A stretch of 10,479 nt of DNA from Anaerolineales bacterium (GCA_026991215.1 JALXBY010000357.1:1-10479); one strand, 5' to 3'. Shown: positions 1 through 9,202, counted from the first letter of the stretch. A program made the numbers and translations. Notes: generated from the letters alone by a model not told the origin.

Positions 1-348
1 CTCCCCCACTTCCCCGCGAAAGTCGGTGAGTTTGCGGGCCTCGCCGCCGTCCAGGTCGATGAGGTAGATTTGGGGTTGTTTTTCGTCATCGCGGTTGGAA
101 AGGAAGGCGATGGTACGACCGTCGGGACTCCAGCGGGGCATGAAGTCTCGCTGGTCGCCCGTGGTGAAGGGCTTGGGCCGGCCGCCCTGGGTGGGGGCCA
201 GCCACAGGTTGGTGTACTTCTTCTCGGTCTTGCGGTCCACCCGCTCCACCACATACACCACCCACTGCCCGTCAGGGGAAATGCGCAGGTCCTTGACCAG
301 ATGGAAGCGGTACAGGTCCTCCGCGGTAATGGTGCGTTTCACGGGCAT
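1..348 (-). CDS. S9-family peptidase (acylaminoacyl/dipeptidyl peptidase type), N-terminal part, cut by window edge
   Basis: This gene begins at an ATG at 348-346 and stays open to the window edge, giving 116 residues. A good Shine-Dalgarno sequence, AAGGAGG at 362-356, lies 7 nt before the start. The fragment carries WD40-like (PD40) beta-propeller motifs: ISPDGQWVVYV at about residues 23-33, WSPDGRTIAFLSNRD at about 73-87 and IYLIDLDGGEARKLTD at about 94-109. This layout, with an opening like TAEDLYRFHLVKDLRISPDG, is typical of S9 prolyl-oligopeptidase relatives annotated as acylaminoacyl-peptidase or dipeptidyl aminopeptidase. In that family the propeller gates a C-terminal alpha/beta-hydrolase domain that cleaves short peptides. 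The catalytic Ser-Asp-His domain would lie left of this window and cannot be checked. No signal peptide is visible, so a cytoplasmic enzyme is likely. A TolB-like propeller protein is the main alternative. Confidence 0.85.
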   Translation of the reverse strand, partial: MPVKRTITAEDLYRFHLVKDLRISPDGQWVVYVVERVDRKTEKKYTNLWLAPTQGGRPKPFTTGDQRDFMPRWSPDGRTIAFLSNRDDEKQPQIYLIDLDGGEARKLTDFRGEVGE

Positions 349-379
349 AGGCCAACCTCCTTGAGCATAACTTCTGTTC

Positions 380-397
380 TTGCAAGTATACTTGCAA
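380..397. promoter_or_regulatory. Perfect 18-bp palindrome with back-to-back -10 hexamers (divergent promoter/operator)
   Basis: The sequence TTGCAAGTATACTTGCAA is identical to its reverse complement. It lies in the 84-bp spacer between the divergent S9 peptidase gene and the ECF sigma gene. Its centre gives TATACT on the plus strand (387-392) and, by symmetry, TATACT on the minus strand (390-385). Both sit about 35-40 nt from the respective start codons, the right distance for a -10 element and a short leader. No convincing -35 hexamer is seen on either side. The palindrome could therefore be a symmetric bidirectional core promoter, the operator of a dimeric repressor, or both. The palindrome is seen directly; its function is inferred. 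Confidence 0.6.
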
Positions 398-432
398 AAA
401 CGCGAAACCCCGTGCCGGGTTGGACGTATACA

Positions 433-1020
433 ATGGACGAAACCCAAGCCTCGCGGCTGCGGGCGTGGATTGTCCAGGCCCAGCAGGGCGACCAGGAAGC
501 CTTCACCCGCTTGATGGAGACCTTCGCGCCCGATGTTTATACCCTGGCCGTACGGTACCTGGGCGACCCCCAGGAAGCGCAGGATGTGGTCCAGGAGACC
601 TTCTTGCGGGCCTATATGCATCTGTGGCGGGTGGACCCGGCGCGGCCCTTCAAAACCTGGCTGGCCACCATTGCCATCCGGCTGTGCATCGACCGGTTGC
701 GCCAGCGGCGGGCTGTGGTTTCGGGCGACGCCCTTCCCTATGAAGGGGTATGGTTCCAAAGCCCGGAGCCAACGCCCGAAGAGGTGGCCGTCCAGGAGGA
801 AACGTATACCCACCTGCACCATCTGGTCCGCCAACTGCCGCCCCTGGAGCGGGCGGCCATCGTGTTGCACTACTGGGAAGGGTATTCCCTGGAAGCCATT
901 GCCGAGGTCCTGCACCGCAGCGTCCCCGCGGTGAAAAGCCTGCTCTTCCGGGCGCGGAAGCGCCTGCAACGGTGGTGGAACGAACCGACACCCCCACAAT
1001 CCCAATCCAGGACGCCATGA
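433..1020 (+). CDS. ECF-family RNA polymerase sigma factor (sigma-70 family)
   Basis: This 195-residue protein has the two-domain layout of extracytoplasmic-function sigma factors. The sigma-2 region spans about residues 14-92, with the core-binding motif DPQEAQDVVQETFLRAY at 45-61. The sigma-4 region spans about 130-180, with the helix-turn-helix GYSLEAIAEVLHRSVPAVKSL at about 150-170. An acidic linker (PEPTPEEVAVQEE) joins them. The start is set at ATG 433 because family homology begins there; the frame is open upstream to about 70, but that part is antisense to the peptidase gene. No clear Shine-Dalgarno precedes 433, and a GTG at 412 is an alternative start. The stop overlaps the next start (ATGA at 1017-1020), so the two are translationally coupled. 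By family role it directs RNA polymerase to a small regulon, probably envelope-related given its partners. Confidence 0.93.
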   Translation: MDETQASRLRAWIVQAQQGDQEAFTRLMETFAPDVYTLAVRYLGDPQEAQDVVQETFLRAYMHLWRVDPARPFKTWLATIAIRLCIDRLRQRRAVVSGDALPYEGVWFQSPEPTPEEVAVQEETYTHLHHLVRQLPPLERAAIVLHYWEGYSLEAIAEVLHRSVPAVKSLLFRARKRLQRWWNEPTPPQSQSRTP

Positions 1021-1472
1021 GCACATCCTCCCTGATGCATCGACGTAGGCCCCCGCTGGAAGAAGCCTTGCGGCACCCACCCCCGGTGCCCGAAGCCGAC
1101 GCCGTGGTCGCACGGCTGCGGTCGCGGCTGCCCGAATTCGAGGCCCGCGCCCGTCGCGAGCAAAAACGCTGGTTCACGTGGTATGTCAACGCGCTTGGCT
1201 TGAGCACTCTGGGCTGGCTGCTCTTCACCTGGTGGGTCTACCCCACCAAAGCCCAGGCATGGATGGCCGGATGGATGGTGCGCGTGTTGTGGCTCCGGAT
1301 GCTGCTTTTCCTGCTGCCCTGGCGCGGTTCCCTCTGGCCCGTGCTTGTGCTGGCTTCGGTGCTGGTTTTGTTCGCGGTCTGGATACGCTGGCTGCGGTGG
1401 CTCTGGCAGACCCGGATGCAACTGCCCGCGGTGCGACACGCGGCAGGGAACTCCGGAAGCAGGACAGGCTGA
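1017..1472 (+). CDS. Small membrane protein coupled to the ECF sigma factor; candidate anti-sigma factor
   Basis: This 151-residue protein starts within the ATGA overlap with the sigma gene. Its first 50 or so residues are charged and soluble (HRRRPPLEEALRH, then an Arg/Glu-rich helix at about 26-50). Hydrophobic segments follow at about 57-75 (VNALGLSTLGWLLFTWWVY), 84-101 (a Trp/Leu-rich stretch that may be interfacial) and 106-124 (LWPVLVLASVLVLFAVWIR). An N-terminal cytosolic domain followed by membrane helices, encoded directly after an ECF sigma gene, is the usual layout of membrane anti-sigma factors. However, it has no cysteine, so it lacks the zinc-binding HxxxCxxC motif of the common ZAS class. 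I recognise no family. The anti-sigma role rests on position and topology; a plain structural membrane protein is possible. Confidence 0.7.
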   Translation: MSTSSLMHRRRPPLEEALRHPPPVPEADAVVARLRSRLPEFEARARREQKRWFTWYVNALGLSTLGWLLFTWWVYPTKAQAWMAGWMVRVLWLRMLLFLLPWRGSLWPVLVLASVLVLFAVWIRWLRWLWQTRMQLPAVRHAAGNSGSRTG

Positions 1473-1519
1473 AGCCGCGGCGGGGGGCCGGGCCTCATCT
1501 TTCCCACAGAGGAGGCGCG

Positions 1520-2464
1520 ATGCAGCCTCGGTATGTGTTTGGGGCGCTTCTGTTGGGGGTTGGATGGTTGCTATGGGGCGCGATGGGTCCCTCCGCGACG
1601 CCACCAGCCCGTACCATCAGTTGGGGCGAGTTCGTGGTGCAAAGCGGTACCGTCCTGGAGGAGGACCTGGTGCAGTTTGGCGGCCGGGTGTTGGTGGAAC
1701 CCGGCGCGGAGGTCCGGGGCCGGGTGTACGTGTTCCAGGGCACCTTCATCCTGCAGGGCCGGGTGCGGGGGGATATGGCCGTCCTGGGCGGCCGGGTGAC
1801 CATTGGACCCACGGGCCAGGTGACCGGGACCCTCACCCATTACGGCGGTCGGCTCCAGGTGGCGGCCGGCGCGCGAGTAGGCAACCTGCAACAACCCCCA
1901 GGCCTCAACCGGGGCGCGGACCGTTACAGCGCCCTGGAGCGTCTGTTGAACGCGGTCTGGCAGGGCCTGCAGATTTTGGTCAAGGGCCTGGCCTTAGGGG
2001 TGCTGGGGTTCGTGTTGGCGTTCAAGGGGCAGCCTTACCTGGAACGCACCCGCCGCGCGCTGGAAGCACAACCCGTGCTGGCCTGGGCCGTGGGGGTGAG
2101 CGGCCTGCTGTTGCTGGTCCTGCTCGCGGTGTTCCTCTTCGTCACCGTGGTGGGGGCCTTCCTGGCCATAGGCATCGCGCTGTTCCTTCAAATCATGACC
2201 TACGCGGCGTATCTGGTCCTGGGCTATGGCCTGGCTGCCGTGCTGGGTCAGCGGTGGCCCCAACCCTGGCCCCTTCCCGTGTGGGTTGCGCTGGGTACCA
2301 CGTTGACGGTTTGGGGCCTGGACCTGGTGGGTACCCTGGGATGCCTGGGGTGGATGGTCAAATGGAGTTTCGTGGCCGCGGGCGTGGGCGCCTTGTGGCT
2401 CAGCCGCTTCGGTACCCTGCAACCGCTTTCTTCTGACCGCAGACTGCCGACTGCCGACCGCTAA
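1520..2464 (+). CDS. Membrane protein with bactofilin-like (polymer-forming) repeat domain
   Basis: This 314-residue protein starts at ATG 1520, after AGAGGAGG at 1508-1515, 47 nt beyond the previous gene and probably in the same transcript. Residues about 4-22 form a signal peptide or first membrane helix. Residues about 43-122 are short beta repeats with regularly spaced glycine and valine (VEPGAEVRGRVYVFQGTF, then GRVRGDMAVLGGRVTI, then TGTLTHYGGRLQVAAGARV), resembling the right-handed beta helix of bactofilin/polymer-forming proteins. The C-terminal half has about four or five membrane helices (about 150-167, 188-209, 211-238, 252-272, 278-294). With the repeat after a signal-like segment, it may face outside the membrane. 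Linkage to an ECF sigma gene suggests an envelope-stress or envelope-structure role, which is inference. Residues 306-314 (DRRLPTADR) are encoded by an intergenic-type heptad repeat, so the original C-terminus probably lay earlier. Confidence 0.8.
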   Translation: MQPRYVFGALLLGVGWLLWGAMGPSATPPARTISWGEFVVQSGTVLEEDLVQFGGRVLVEPGAEVRGRVYVFQGTFILQGRVRGDMAVLGGRVTIGPTGQVTGTLTHYGGRLQVAAGARVGNLQQPPGLNRGADRYSALERLLNAVWQGLQILVKGLALGVLGFVLAFKGQPYLERTRRALEAQPVLAWAVGVSGLLLLVLLAVFLFVTVVGAFLAIGIALFLQIMTYAAYLVLGYGLAAVLGQRWPQPWPLPVWVALGTTLTVWGLDLVGTLGCLGWMVKWSFVAAGVGALWLSRFGTLQPLSSDRRLPTADR

Positions 2465-2497
2465 CCACGGACCGCGCACTGCCGACCGCGCACTGCG
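2435..2497. repeat. Heptanucleotide repeat array (9 units, GACYGCC-like)
   Basis: Nine consecutive 7-bp units run without a break: GACCGCA, GACTGCC, GACTGCC, GACCGCT, AACCACG, GACCGCG, CACTGCC, GACCGCG, CACTGCG. The first four units encode the last residues and part of the stop codon of the upstream gene; the other five are intergenic. Degenerate heptad arrays like this occur between genes in several bacterial groups (the short tandemly repeated repetitive, STRR, type) and give spurious peptides of the DRRLPTADR kind. The array ends exactly where the GGTATAAT promoter element of the next gene begins. Confidence 0.8.
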
Positions 2498-2504
2498 GTA
2501 TAAT
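2497..2504 (+). promoter_or_regulatory. -10 promoter element (GGTATAAT) for the GGDEF gene
   Basis: A perfect TATAAT at 2499-2504 lies 46 nt before the chosen ATG of the diguanylate cyclase gene. Transcription would start near 2511 and give a leader of about 40 nt. There is no TTGACA-like hexamer at the expected distance, because that position is occupied by the heptad array. The promoter may therefore depend on its -10 context (GG before TATAAT) or on an activator. Confidence 0.6.
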
Positions 2505-2550
2505 CGCAAGAACATCCGAGCAATTGCAAAAAGCCATGAGGAAGCCCTGG

Positions 2551-3543
2551 ATGTCCATTCACGTCTTCGCGCGAGACCCAAAAGTCCTCCAGGCGCTGTT
2601 ACGGCACATCCGTGAGGGCGTCATCCTGCTGGACGAACAGGAGCGCATCCTCACCTTCAACGCCAAAGCCCGGAAGTGGCTGGGCCTGCAACCGGAACAC
2701 GACCTGGGCCGACCCTGGGAAGAGGTCATCCAGCGCCATCCCCAACTTTACCTGGCCTACCGTCAACTCAAACTGGATAGCGCCGACCGGCTGGACGCGA
2801 CCATCGCCGGCGGCAGCCCCCAGACCTTCGAGATGGAACGCATTGAGATACCGGGGCCACCCAAACGGGTGCTGGTCCTCCTGCACGATGTGACCCTGCT
2901 GAAGGAAGCGGCCCTGCGCATCCGGCAGGCCGATACCCACATAAAACGCCAGATGGAGGAACTGGAGAACCTGTGGAAACGGGTTTCGGAAGAACTTTAC
3001 CGGGACCCCCTGACGGGGGTTTACAACCGGCGCTACCTGGAAGAAAAACTGTGGGAGGAAATCAATCGGGCCCGTCGGTCCGGCATCCCGTTGGGGGTGC
3101 TCATGGTCGATGTGGACGACCTCAAATACTGGAACGACACCCATGGCCACATCATGGGGGATACGCTCCTGATTCTGGTGGCCCGTGTGTTGAAAGAGAT
3201 GTTTCATCCCCACGCGGTGGCCCGCTACGGGGGCGATGAGTTCGTGGTATTGCTGCCGGGGATGGAACCCAAAGCCGTGGAAGCCCGGTTGCAGGCCGTC
3301 AACCGGCGCTTGCAGGAAGCCTGGCCCCAGCAGCCCCGACGTCGCGGGGGCACGATTTCCGCCGGCCTGGCCCTGTACCCCTGGAACGGACAAACGCCCA
3401 CCGAACTGCTGGAAGCCGCGGACGCGGCCCTTTATGAAAGCAAACGTCGGGGGAAAGCCCGCCTTATGCTCTCCCGCCGCCGGGCAGGGGGACAGACCAG
3501 GGTGCTTTCCAAAACCAAGCACCCGGCCAAATCCTACAGATAA
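2551..3543 (+). CDS. PAS-GGDEF diguanylate cyclase (soluble)
   Basis: This 330-residue protein makes cyclic di-GMP from two GTP. A PAS sensor domain covers about residues 10-118 (HIREGVILLDEQERILTFNA onward to VLVLLHDVTLL). A charged helical linker spans about 120-150, and the GGDEF domain about 150-308. The domain shows DPLTGVYNRR (152-161), the metal/GTP-binding stretch VDVDDLKYWNDTHGH (186-200) and an intact GGDEF signature (227-231). The product-inhibition I-site is absent: the RxxD position before RYGGDEF reads FHPH. There is no membrane helix, so it senses a cytoplasmic cue. The start at 2551 is chosen for GAGGAAG at 2538-2544 with 6-nt spacing; ATG 2536 and TTG 2524 are in-frame alternatives. 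The basic tail after residue 308 (RRRAGGQTRVLSKTKHPAK) is unlike the family core and probably disordered. Confidence 0.93.
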   Translation: MSIHVFARDPKVLQALLRHIREGVILLDEQERILTFNAKARKWLGLQPEHDLGRPWEEVIQRHPQLYLAYRQLKLDSADRLDATIAGGSPQTFEMERIEIPGPPKRVLVLLHDVTLLKEAALRIRQADTHIKRQMEELENLWKRVSEELYRDPLTGVYNRRYLEEKLWEEINRARRSGIPLGVLMVDVDDLKYWNDTHGHIMGDTLLILVARVLKEMFHPHAVARYGGDEFVVLLPGMEPKAVEARLQAVNRRLQEAWPQQPRRRGGTISAGLALYPWNGQTPTELLEAADAALYESKRRGKARLMLSRRRAGGQTRVLSKTKHPAKSYR

Positions 3544-3570
3544 CCCCGGACATCCTGAAACGTCCTGGGG
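3544..3570 (+). terminator. Hairpin directly after the GGDEF stop codon (weak terminator candidate)
   Basis: CCCCGGAC at 3544-3551 pairs with GTCC-GGGG at 3562-3570 with one bulged T, leaving a 10-nt loop. It begins at the base after the stop codon. No T-run follows, so it is not a textbook intrinsic terminator. It could protect the 3' end of the mRNA or attenuate read-through into the next gene, which has its own promoter. Confidence 0.35.
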
Positions 3571-3593
3571 AAACCCTCGTCATCAAAAGCAGG

Positions 3594-3659
3594 AATGCAG
3601 GAATTCCGCAACAGTGGTATACTGTTGCGCGAACAAAGCATAAAAATTACCCCTGCATT
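3594..3659. repeat. Widely spaced 8-bp inverted repeat around the HTH promoter
   Basis: AATGCAGG at 3594-3601 is the exact reverse complement of CCTGCATT at 3652-3659. The arms are 50 bp apart and enclose the 23-bp operator, but the two repeats do not share a centre. They may be a second pair of protein-binding half-sites on either side of the promoter, or chance. An 8-bp match in this span is not strong evidence alone. Confidence 0.25.
3607..3629 (+). promoter_or_regulatory. Operator (23-bp inverted repeat) covering the -10 element of the HTH gene
   Basis: Perfect 9-bp arms, CGCAACAGT (3607-3615) and ACTGTTGCG (3621-3629), flank a 5-bp centre, GGTAT. The -10 hexamer TATACT (3618-3623) lies in the centre and right arm, so a protein bound here would block RNA polymerase. 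Transcription would start near 3630, giving a leader of about 70 nt before the BldC/MerR-like gene at 3701. The obvious candidate ligand is that gene's own product, which would make it autoregulatory. The repeat and the -10 match are seen in the sequence; the ligand is inferred. Confidence 0.6.
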
Positions 3660-3700
3660 TTCTGTGGCCCGAACCCAATCCCTACGGATAGGAGTGGACC

Positions 3701-4372
3701 ATGGCCGAGCGAAAACCTACCAACGCCCAAGAACGGATGTGGCTTACCTTAAGCCAGGTTGCCGAACTGTTGGGGGTGCATCCCAGCACCGTCCGCCTCT
3801 GGGCCGACCAGGGCAAGCTGCCGGTCTACCGAACTCCCGGCGGGCACCGACGTTTCCTGCGGGATGAAATCCTGGCCTGGATACGAACCCATCGTCCGGA
3901 TGAGACCAGTTGGGAAGAGTTGCTCCCCATGCTCTTGCGGCGCATCCGCTTCCGGCTGGGGGAAGAGGCGCTGTTCCGGGAGCCCTGGTATCAGAAACTG
4001 TCTTCGCTGGAAGCCCGGGAGACCTACAAACGCATGGGCCGCCAGACCCTGCAGGTCCTTTTGGGCTACCTCGACCCTGAACGTCGCAGCGAAGCCAGCA
4101 GCCAAATCGACACCCTGGCCCAGGAGTACGCGACCCTGGCCCGCCGGTATCGTCTTTCTCTGGAAGAAGCGGCCCGGGCCCTGCTCTTCTTCCGGGCCTT
4201 GGTGCTGGAGAGCCTCATGGACGCCCTGGACGACCTGGCGGTGAACTCCGCGCAAATCTGGCGCACCGTCTGGCAGGCCAGCCTGCAGTTTACCGACCAG
4301 GTCCTCCTCAGCCTGATTCGCCATTATCAGGGCTTTCGTGAACCCGCCCCCGCGACCAACGGGCAGCGTTGA
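3701..4372 (+). CDS. BldC/MerR-like helix-turn-helix regulator with helical C-terminal domain
   Basis: This 223-residue protein starts at ATG 3701, 6 nt after GGAG. The N-terminal domain (about residues 14-62) is an excisionase/BldC-type winged helix: LTLSQVAELLGVHPSTVRLW forms the helix-turn-helix and TPGGHRRF (45-52) is the wing motif characteristic of this class. The rest (about 70-212) is predicted to be all helical (LLRRIRFRLGEEALF, TYKRMGRQTLQVLLGYL, SLEEAARALLFFRALVLESL) and loosely resembles the RsbRD_N/globin-like sensor fold of stress regulators. That second assignment is tentative. There is no MerR-type dimerising coiled coil. The gene follows the diguanylate cyclase but has its own operator-promoter, so it is probably regulated separately and perhaps by itself. 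It ends before a strong terminator. Targets cannot be read from the sequence. Confidence 0.85.
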   Translation: MAERKPTNAQERMWLTLSQVAELLGVHPSTVRLWADQGKLPVYRTPGGHRRFLRDEILAWIRTHRPDETSWEELLPMLLRRIRFRLGEEALFREPWYQKLSSLEARETYKRMGRQTLQVLLGYLDPERRSEASSQIDTLAQEYATLARRYRLSLEEAARALLFFRALVLESLMDALDDLAVNSAQIWRTVWQASLQFTDQVLLSLIRHYQGFREPAPATNGQR

Positions 4373-4396
4373 CCTGGTTGGCTTTGGGTCATAAGA

Positions 4397-4424
4397 AAAG
4401 CCCGCGGCAGACGCCGCGGGCTTT
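4397..4424. terminator. Bidirectional intrinsic terminator between convergent genes
   Basis: A perfect 12-bp stem, AAAGCCCGCGGC (4397-4408) with GCCGCGGGCTTT (4413-4424), closes an AGAC tetraloop. On the plus strand it is followed by GTTGTT; on the minus strand it is followed by CTTAT after the stem's T-run. It therefore serves both the rightward HTH gene, whose stop is 24 nt upstream, and the leftward DUF4013 gene, whose stop is 33 nt away on the other side. Confidence 0.9.
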
Positions 4425-4457
4425 GTTGTTCCCAACATCCCTGCCTACCAGCCCTGC

Positions 4458-5120
4458 TTACGCCGGGCAGGTCCGGGCCACCTGGCCGTACAAGTATCCT
4501 GCGACGAGATAGGGGTACACCGTCAGCAAAAATACGATGAGCCAGCCAACACAAGGAATCAAGCCAATAATCGAAATCACGATGCCGTAAAGGAACATAC
4601 CAACCGTGGTAACCAGCAACACCGTGACAATGGGGCCGAAGCAACGCTGAACACGGCCGAACACGCGGCCAAACTGGAAGAGCGTGCCAAAACGGGGGTC
4701 TGCGACGTATTCGACCACCAAAGCAGGGGTGATCAGGAAAAGCGCGAGGAAAAACAGGAAGGCAAGGCAGAGGCCCAACAGCGAGATGGCCATACCTGCG
4801 GCCTGGGCCTCTTCCGATGCGCCTGCGCTCAAGAACATTGGCAGGAAGGAAGCACCCGCCAAGACCCAGAAAGGCAGGGTGTACACCATTGTGGCAACCC
4901 AGAGGAAGAAGCCGTCGGTCAGGTATCGCATCAGATCGCCCCAATCTGGCAGGCGTTCATTGCCCTGCATCACGTTGCGGGCCACCGCGATCATGTAACC
5001 CATCAAGATGAACACCGGCAACACCAAGACCGATAACAGTGCGATGACCGCGCCGATGAGCATTTTGCTTACCCACTGGGGGTCGTCAAACATGAAGGTG
5101 AAGGCACGGCCAACGTTCAT
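4458..5120 (-). CDS. DUF4013-type multi-span membrane protein
   Basis: This 220-residue integral membrane protein starts at ATG 5120-5118, preceded at 6 nt by AGGAGGT (5133-5127), a near-perfect Shine-Dalgarno. About six membrane helices can be seen in hydrophobic blocks at residues about 19-45 (IGAVIALLSVLVLPVFILMGYMIAV and on), 70-96, 107-139 (two helices, SLLGLCLAFLFFLALFLITPAL), 162-185 and 190-213. The opening (FTFMFDDPQWVSKMLIGAVI), the loop ARNVMQGNERLPDWGDL and the segment LITPALVVEYVADPRF match the DUF4013 family, which is common in Chloroflexota, Actinobacteria and archaea and has no known function. It has its own promoter and stands alone. The same minus-strand frame happens to stay open far upstream through the oxidoreductase gene; that is a codon-bias artefact. 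Confidence 0.85.
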   Translation of the reverse strand: MNVGRAFTFMFDDPQWVSKMLIGAVIALLSVLVLPVFILMGYMIAVARNVMQGNERLPDWGDLMRYLTDGFFLWVATMVYTLPFWVLAGASFLPMFLSAGASEEAQAAGMAISLLGLCLAFLFFLALFLITPALVVEYVADPRFGTLFQFGRVFGRVQRCFGPIVTVLLVTTVGMFLYGIVISIIGLIPCVGWLIVFLLTVYPYLVAGYLYGQVARTCPA

Positions 5121-5166
5121 CGCATCACCTCCTCGTGGTGGATGGGGAGTGTATGTAAGCCCTTTC

Positions 5167-5196
5167 ATTATACTTCCAAATCGTTCGTGTTTCCAA
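5167..5196 (-). promoter_or_regulatory. Promoter of the DUF4013 gene
   Basis: Read on the minus strand, TATAAT occupies 5172-5167 and TTGGAA 5196-5191, an 18-bp spacing. The -10 matches consensus fully and the -35 in four of six positions. Transcription would start near 5160 and give a leader of about 40 nt with the AGGAGGT site. This is the leftward half of the 276-bp spacer at 5121-5396; the stretch between the two promoters (5197-5329) is AT-richer than its surroundings and shows no clear site or gene. Confidence 0.6.
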
Positions 5197-5329
5197 AAAA
5201 GTCGGCAGCGTCCCACAGAAATCGCGATAGGTATCAAGACATAAAATATCATTTGCCCCTCTGGAGCGTGATTGGGTATCTGGCCATCCTGCAAGCACTT
5301 AAAAAACACATGGAACCCGTGCCGCGCAC

Positions 5330-5358
5330 TTGCCTCCCCAAAACGGCCCGGATATGAT
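5330..5358 (+). promoter_or_regulatory. Promoter of the pyruvate:ferredoxin oxidoreductase gene
   Basis: TTGCCT at 5330-5335 and TATGAT at 5353-5358 are separated by exactly 17 bp, matching the housekeeping sigma-70 consensus in four and five of six positions. Transcription would start near 5365, giving a leader of about 32 nt that contains the AGGAGG at 5385-5390. No inverted repeat overlaps this promoter, so no repressor site is evident. Confidence 0.6.
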
Positions 5359-5396
5359 GATGCAGAATCCAGCCGTTGGGCTCCAGGAGGAACGCC

Positions 5397-9044
<3,648 letters not shown>

Positions 9045-9065
9045 ACAGGCCACAACGGCAACGCC

Positions 9066-9103
9066 AGGGGCCCGGTCCGCTTGGAGTGGACCGGGCCCTT
9101 TTT
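9066..9103 (+). terminator. Intrinsic terminator of the oxidoreductase gene
   Basis: An 11-bp perfect stem, GGGCCCGGTCC (9068-9078) with GGACCGGGCCC (9088-9098), closes a 9-nt loop and is followed by TTTTT (9099-9103). A-U and G-U pairs extend the base. It lies 23 nt after the stop codon. It is one-directional: the minus strand has no T-run beyond the stem. Confidence 0.92.
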
Positions 9104-9200
9104 GGTGAGTGGTGAGTGGTCAGTGGTCAGTGGTCAGTGGTGAGTTGTTTGACAAACTATCAACGAACGACCAACGACGAACGACCAACGACCATCGCCC
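9103..9200. repeat. Heptanucleotide repeat array, 98 bp, two arms in opposite sense
   Basis: Six units TGGTGAG/TGGTCAG run from 9103 to 9144. After three divergent units (9145-9165), which include the small palindrome GTTTGACAAAC at 9147-9157, four AACGACC/AACGACG units run from 9166 to 9193, with ATCGCCC last. The right-hand units still fall in the same 7-bp register as the left-hand ones (9103 plus 63 is 9166). The right arm resembles the left in reverse complement (AACGACC is GGTCGTT). The array starts at the end of the terminator T-run and stops 2 bp before the apgM stop codon. Open frames through it give the GQWSVVSG and TNDQRRTTND type of spurious peptide and are not genes. Confidence 0.85.
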
Positions 9201-9202
9201 CC

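Noticed and set aside
404..430. An ECF-type autoregulatory promoter (GAAACC at 404-409 with CGTATA at 425-430)
   Set aside because: The spacing is only marginal and transcription would begin at or beyond the ATG at 433. The TATACT at 387-392 fits better.
70..432. An N-terminal extension of the ECF sigma factor upstream of 433
   Set aside because: It lies antisense to the S9 peptidase gene, has no resemblance to sigma factors, and would put the start before the divergent promoter. Family homology begins close to the ATG at 433.
650..1604. Minus-strand open frames over the sigma and second genes
   Set aside because: They are Arg/Pro/Gly-rich shadows opposite supported genes and lack recognisable motifs or ribosome binding sites.
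9103..9200. A CRISPR array, iteron-type origin or DnaA-box cluster
   Set aside because: Units are 7 bp with no spacers, there is no TTATNCACA box, no replication gene is nearby, and units are degenerate.
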